Positions 62,301 through 64,000 of a stretch of 64,000 nucleotides of DNA are shown in pieces. The notes under the pieces are model-generated. The model saw nothing but the letters and a program-made list of their open reading frames with translations, was not told the DNA's origin and did no database searches. The stretch is from Panopea generosa (lineage: Eukaryota > Mollusca > Bivalvia > Adapedonta > Hiatellidae). A program made the position numbers and the translations under genes. The DNA is taken from contig CM055895.1 in the NCBI GenBank assembly GCA_029582155.1, forward strand, positions 20,137,004 through 20,201,003. The letters are read 5' to 3'. Numbering within the stretch: position 1 is the first letter of the stretch; every line of letters begins with the position of its first letter.

Positions 62301-62509
62301 AAAGCTGTTAACTTAATGAACCACTCTTGAGTTTGATTCCTGGGTAGAACAACTACTGAGTGTTTTATAAGAGATATCTAGTCTAGCTGGGGATCGAACC
62401 CGTAACCTCTAGCGTTAGCAACCAACACTCAATCCATTTGACTACCACCCTGTTGATCCAATACATACCTTGATAAAACCTGGCATTTCTTTCTCCACAT
62501 CATCAATAT
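53333..62509 (-). CDS. PPA1: Soluble (family I) inorganic pyrophosphatase, C-terminal exons
   Basis: The enzyme hydrolyses pyrophosphate to two phosphates, driving biosynthetic reactions forward; animals have cytosolic (PPA1) and mitochondrial (PPA2) forms. On the minus strand the model joins 62509-62469, 61215-61129, 59708-59620, 54429-54360, 53888-53849 and 53370-53333, with AG/GT at each intron and consistent phase. It gives 121 residues to a TAA. The protein runs [52 protein letters not shown], and ends [14 protein letters not shown]. This follows yeast and human enzymes in order, including the substrate-binding YK of YKIPDGKP. The DxDPxD metal site and any mitochondrial presequence would be in exons beyond 64000, so cytosolic versus mitochondrial cannot be decided. 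Confidence 0.94.
53649..53684. repeat. Hairpin of the ATACCCCC family
   Basis: An inverted structure with atacatccccaacaac against gttgttgcagggggtat, the same type as at 20611-20644. It lies in the P5-P6 intron of the pyrophosphatase gene and probably marks the end of an element covering part of 53400-53684. Confidence 0.7.
53849..53888 (-). CDS. PPA1: Pyrophosphatase exon P5
   Basis: This 40-nt exon, phase 0 to 1, follows tttcaatttcag and ends at GATG/gtatgt. It encodes [13 protein letters not shown], a flexible glycine/proline-rich stretch in the variable tail of the family. Support comes from phase and splice sites and from the conserved ending it makes with P6. Confidence 0.75.
54360..54429 (-). 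CDS. PPA1: Pyrophosphatase exon P4
   Basis: This 70-nt exon, phase 2 to 0, follows tattttcag and ends at CAG/gtaaat. It completes a cysteine, then encodes [20 protein letters not shown] plus EQQ. SPYKTDA corresponds to the SPF.C..EA segment of vertebrate PPA. The intron before it, 5.2 kb, is the longest in this part of the gene. Confidence 0.85.
54430..57289 (-). other. Pyrophosphatase intron P3-P4, proximal part
   Basis: It holds a SINE family C fragment (54700-54755) and a dispersed-repeat fragment (55852-56160). Open frames at 55082-55505 on the plus strand have no recognisable domain. Confidence 0.5.
55852..56160. mobile_element. Fragment of dispersed repeat (aaaggcctga family)
   Basis: Shares aaaggcctga..ggcc/gcctgaggaaggctcactc and agttttgcccatca with the longer copy at 60043-61105. 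Confidence 0.65.
57290..58165. mobile_element. ~160-bp tandem array ending in a hairpin
   Basis: Five units begin 'aaagggccataactctaaag' at 57316, 57477, 57637, 57795 and, altered, 57954, with spacings of 158-161 bp. Each carries ggctggttat.aacttggc and tagttattgagcggaaacg. The array ends in cgccgcccacccgccgactt and then a hairpin (aaccaggttttc ... gaaaaatctggtt). The architecture parallels the 147-bp element at 20611-21240. Confidence 0.88.
58660..58890 (-). mobile_element. tRNA-Leu-like SINE, full copy
   Basis: Reverse complement of the family at 18786-19027: ggcatatccagtttaactgg, then cctacgaccttagcggtgag and ccttagaccactcggcc (the A-box in reverse). Confidence 0.88.
58925..59290. mobile_element. 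Partial copy of a dispersed repeat
   Basis: Shares aaaaaatctaatattttgta, tcctctgctatg, caacagaataacaaagg and tatagaaggcattcgcta with 60445-61105. Confidence 0.75.
59620..59708 (-). CDS. PPA1: Pyrophosphatase exon P3
   Basis: This 89-nt exon, phase 0 to 2, follows ttgaaatag and ends at CTG/gtatgt. It encodes [20 protein letters not shown] then DECTRTEVC. The first part aligns with the family's C-terminal helix (ALDIIKETHDSWKQLI in yeast), while the cysteine-containing end is variable. Confidence 0.92.
60043..61105. mobile_element. Dispersed repeat, ~1.06 kb copy
   Basis: It begins aaaggcctgacagcctgagg and ends atagaaggcatcgctatgct. Relatives are at 55852-56160 and 58925-59290. The part 60562-60860 has no counterpart in the shorter copy, so the family has indels. 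The open frames within it are not conserved between copies. Confidence 0.7.
61129..61215 (-). CDS. PPA1: Pyrophosphatase exon P2 (YKIPDGKP substrate-binding segment)
   Basis: This 87-nt exon, phase 0 to 0, follows atacttcag and ends at AGA/gtaagt. It encodes [20 protein letters not shown] then AFDGEAKNR. The Tyr-Lys of YKIPDGKP are the conserved phosphate-binding pair of family I pyrophosphatases, and FAF.GEAKN is almost as in yeast IPP1. Confidence 0.95.
61216..62468 (-). other. Pyrophosphatase intron P1-P2
   Basis: Apart from the diverged SINE at its distal end I see no feature. Confidence 0.5.
62335..62460 (-). mobile_element. Diverged tRNA-derived SINE (family A-like)
   Basis: In reverse it has ggtggtagtcaaatggattg (A-box), acgggttcgatcccc (B-box) and agtagttgttctacccagg. 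It ends nine bases from the donor of exon P1. Confidence 0.75.
62469..62509 (-). CDS. PPA1: Pyrophosphatase exon P1 (first in window)
   Basis: This 41-nt exon follows tctttcag and ends at AAG/gtatgt. After two bases completing an upstream codon it encodes [13 protein letters not shown], matching INDVKRLKPGYLEA of vertebrate PPA. I find no further upstream exon between 62510 and 64000. Confidence 0.85.
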
Positions 62510-62579
62510 CTGAAAGAAGAGGAGAAGCAATGTTACAGTGATGTTCCATGTAGTCATTATTACATAACAAGTGTTGTCA

Positions 62580-64000
62580 GACGACAACAAAGCTCGCCTA
62601 TAGGATAAAACTCACCACCCATGCAAAGATTGAGACTGGAGGCAAACACCAAAACTTAAAGGCAACTAAAAGCAAAAGTTTAACCTGGGTGTCTACAGAC
62701 AATGCCGACGCCGGGGTCATGGCAATAGCTCTCCTGGATATTCGTCCCGGCAAGCTTAACAAGAGGGCCAAGATGGCCCTATATTGCTCACCTGAGTGAC
62801 CTTGAGATACCCAACTTAAGTAGACTATATAATACATGTAGATTCAAAATTCCAGAAAAACGAGATGAGCGAGTAGTTTGAATTTTGATTTGTTTTGAAG
62901 ATGTAACAGATGCGCAGAAGAGTTGTGCGATAACAATATGTCCTTGTGCCGATATCTCGGTATCAGATATCGAAAGGAAGTTTTCACTATATATCCATAT
63001 AAAGAAAACCAGCCTCCCCTCCTGGCAACTATGTTTTTCGACGAATTGCAATGGCTGGAACAAACTTGGTAGAGGTTCACCCATGGTAAATGTCAGTGAA
63101 ATTACATTGAAATCAGGTCAGTAGATTCTGACAAGAAGGCTTTTGAAGTTTTTACTATAGCTGCCTATATACCGGTAGTAAACTAACACCTCACTGCGGC
63201 GGTCATGTTTTTTAACAAATCACAACAGCTAGAACAAACTTGATTAAAGGTCATCCAAGGAACATTTCTGCGAAATTGTTTTAAAATTGATTGGGTGGTT
63301 TCTGACAAGATTTTTTAAGTTTTTACAATAGCTTATATAGTAAACTAACCCCACCCCCTGGCCGCCATATTTTTTTACAAATCACTACAGTTTGAACAAT
63401 CTTGGTGAAGGATCCTCCAAGGAACATTTGTGTGAAATTATTTTAAAATCAGAAGAAGATTTTTTTAGTTTTTACTAATCAAACTTGCCCCATCCCCTGA
63501 TGGCCATGTTTTTTGACGAATTAAGATGGTTTGAACAAACTTGGTAGAGGGTCACCCAAGGATAATTTCTTTGAAACTATTTTAAAATCGAGACAGTAGT
63601 TTCTGATAAAATGATTTTTTAAGTTTTTACTTTAGCTTATATATTAAACTAACCCCACCCTCTGGCCGCCATGTTTTTTGACAAATAAAGATGGCTTGAA
63701 CAAACTTGGTAGAGGGTCACCCAAGGAACATTTCTGTGAAATCATTTTAAAATTGAGCCAGAAGTTTCTGACAAGATGATTTTTTAAGTTTTTACTAATT
63801 AAACTTGCCCGGCCACCCCTGGTGGCCATGTTTTTTGATGAATCAAGATGGCTTGAACAAACTTGGTAGAGAGTCACCCAACGACCATTTCTGTGAAGTT
63901 ATATCAAAATTGGTTCAGTGGTTTCTGACAAGAAGATTTTTTAAGTTTTTACTACAGCTTTTATAGTAAACTAACCCTATCCCCTGGCTGCCATATTTTT
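62580..64000. mobile_element. Dispersed element with ~160-bp tandem array, running off the window
   Basis: A head region (62580-62757) leads to 'aacaagagggccaagatggc' at 62758. From about 63010 to the end, tandem units of ~142-163 bp follow, each containing ggccgccatgttttttgac, gaacaaacttggtagagggt and ttctgacaagaagatttttt. Overlapping open frames on both strands are by-products of the repeat. Confidence 0.85.

Overview
This is eukaryotic, AT-rich, repeat-dense DNA that reads as a mollusc genome, most likely a bivalve. The grounds are the intron-rich gene structure, tRNA-derived SINEs, tandem arrays of about 150-160 bp ending in hairpins, and dispersed repeats opening with 'aacaagagggccaagatggc', which I associate with bivalve genomes. 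Species-level assignment is not possible from the sequence alone. No prokaryotic gene, rRNA or CRISPR array is visible.

Two protein-coding genes are supported, both incomplete at their 5' ends and convergently oriented. (1) On the plus strand, 5538-27249, is the central and C-terminal part of the single-type TCF/LEF (pangolin/TCF7L2-like) transcription factor, the nuclear effector of Wnt/beta-catenin signalling. Exons encode the proline-rich Groucho-binding region, a split HMG box, the C-clamp (CRARY...WCKPC + RRKKRC) and a serine-rich tail. The second half of the HMG box is present twice, as two tandem, phase-matched exons (17331-17541 and 18086-18299). Splicing both together gives an early stop, so they look like mutually exclusive exons. 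A further 55-nt cassette-like exon (22661-22715) sits in the intron that splits the C-clamp; including it would remove the fourth zinc-binding cysteine and end the protein in the last exon. The gene thus appears built to swap HMG-box/linker versions and to switch the C-clamp on or off. (2) On the minus strand, 62509-53333, are the last six exons of a soluble family I inorganic pyrophosphatase (PPA1/PPA2-like), including the substrate-binding YKIPDGKP segment. Its catalytic DxDPxD exons lie beyond the right edge.

Layout: 1-5537 is upstream TCF intron with minisatellites; 5538-27249 TCF exons and introns; 27250 to roughly 28-31.5 kb TCF 3' UTR/downstream DNA with several AATAAA signals; 31.9-32.4 kb a 30-bp minisatellite; 36.67-42.09 kb a 5.4-kb minisatellite of 21-22-bp units with higher-order duplication; 43.7-52.2 kb a transposon-rich intergenic zone with three terminal-inverted-repeat elements; 53.3-62.5 kb the pyrophosphatase gene, its introns filled with repeats; 62.6-64 kb a dispersed element with a ~160-bp tandem array running off the window. 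All exon calls are hand-made from splice-site, phase and protein-family agreement; no search or transcript evidence was available.
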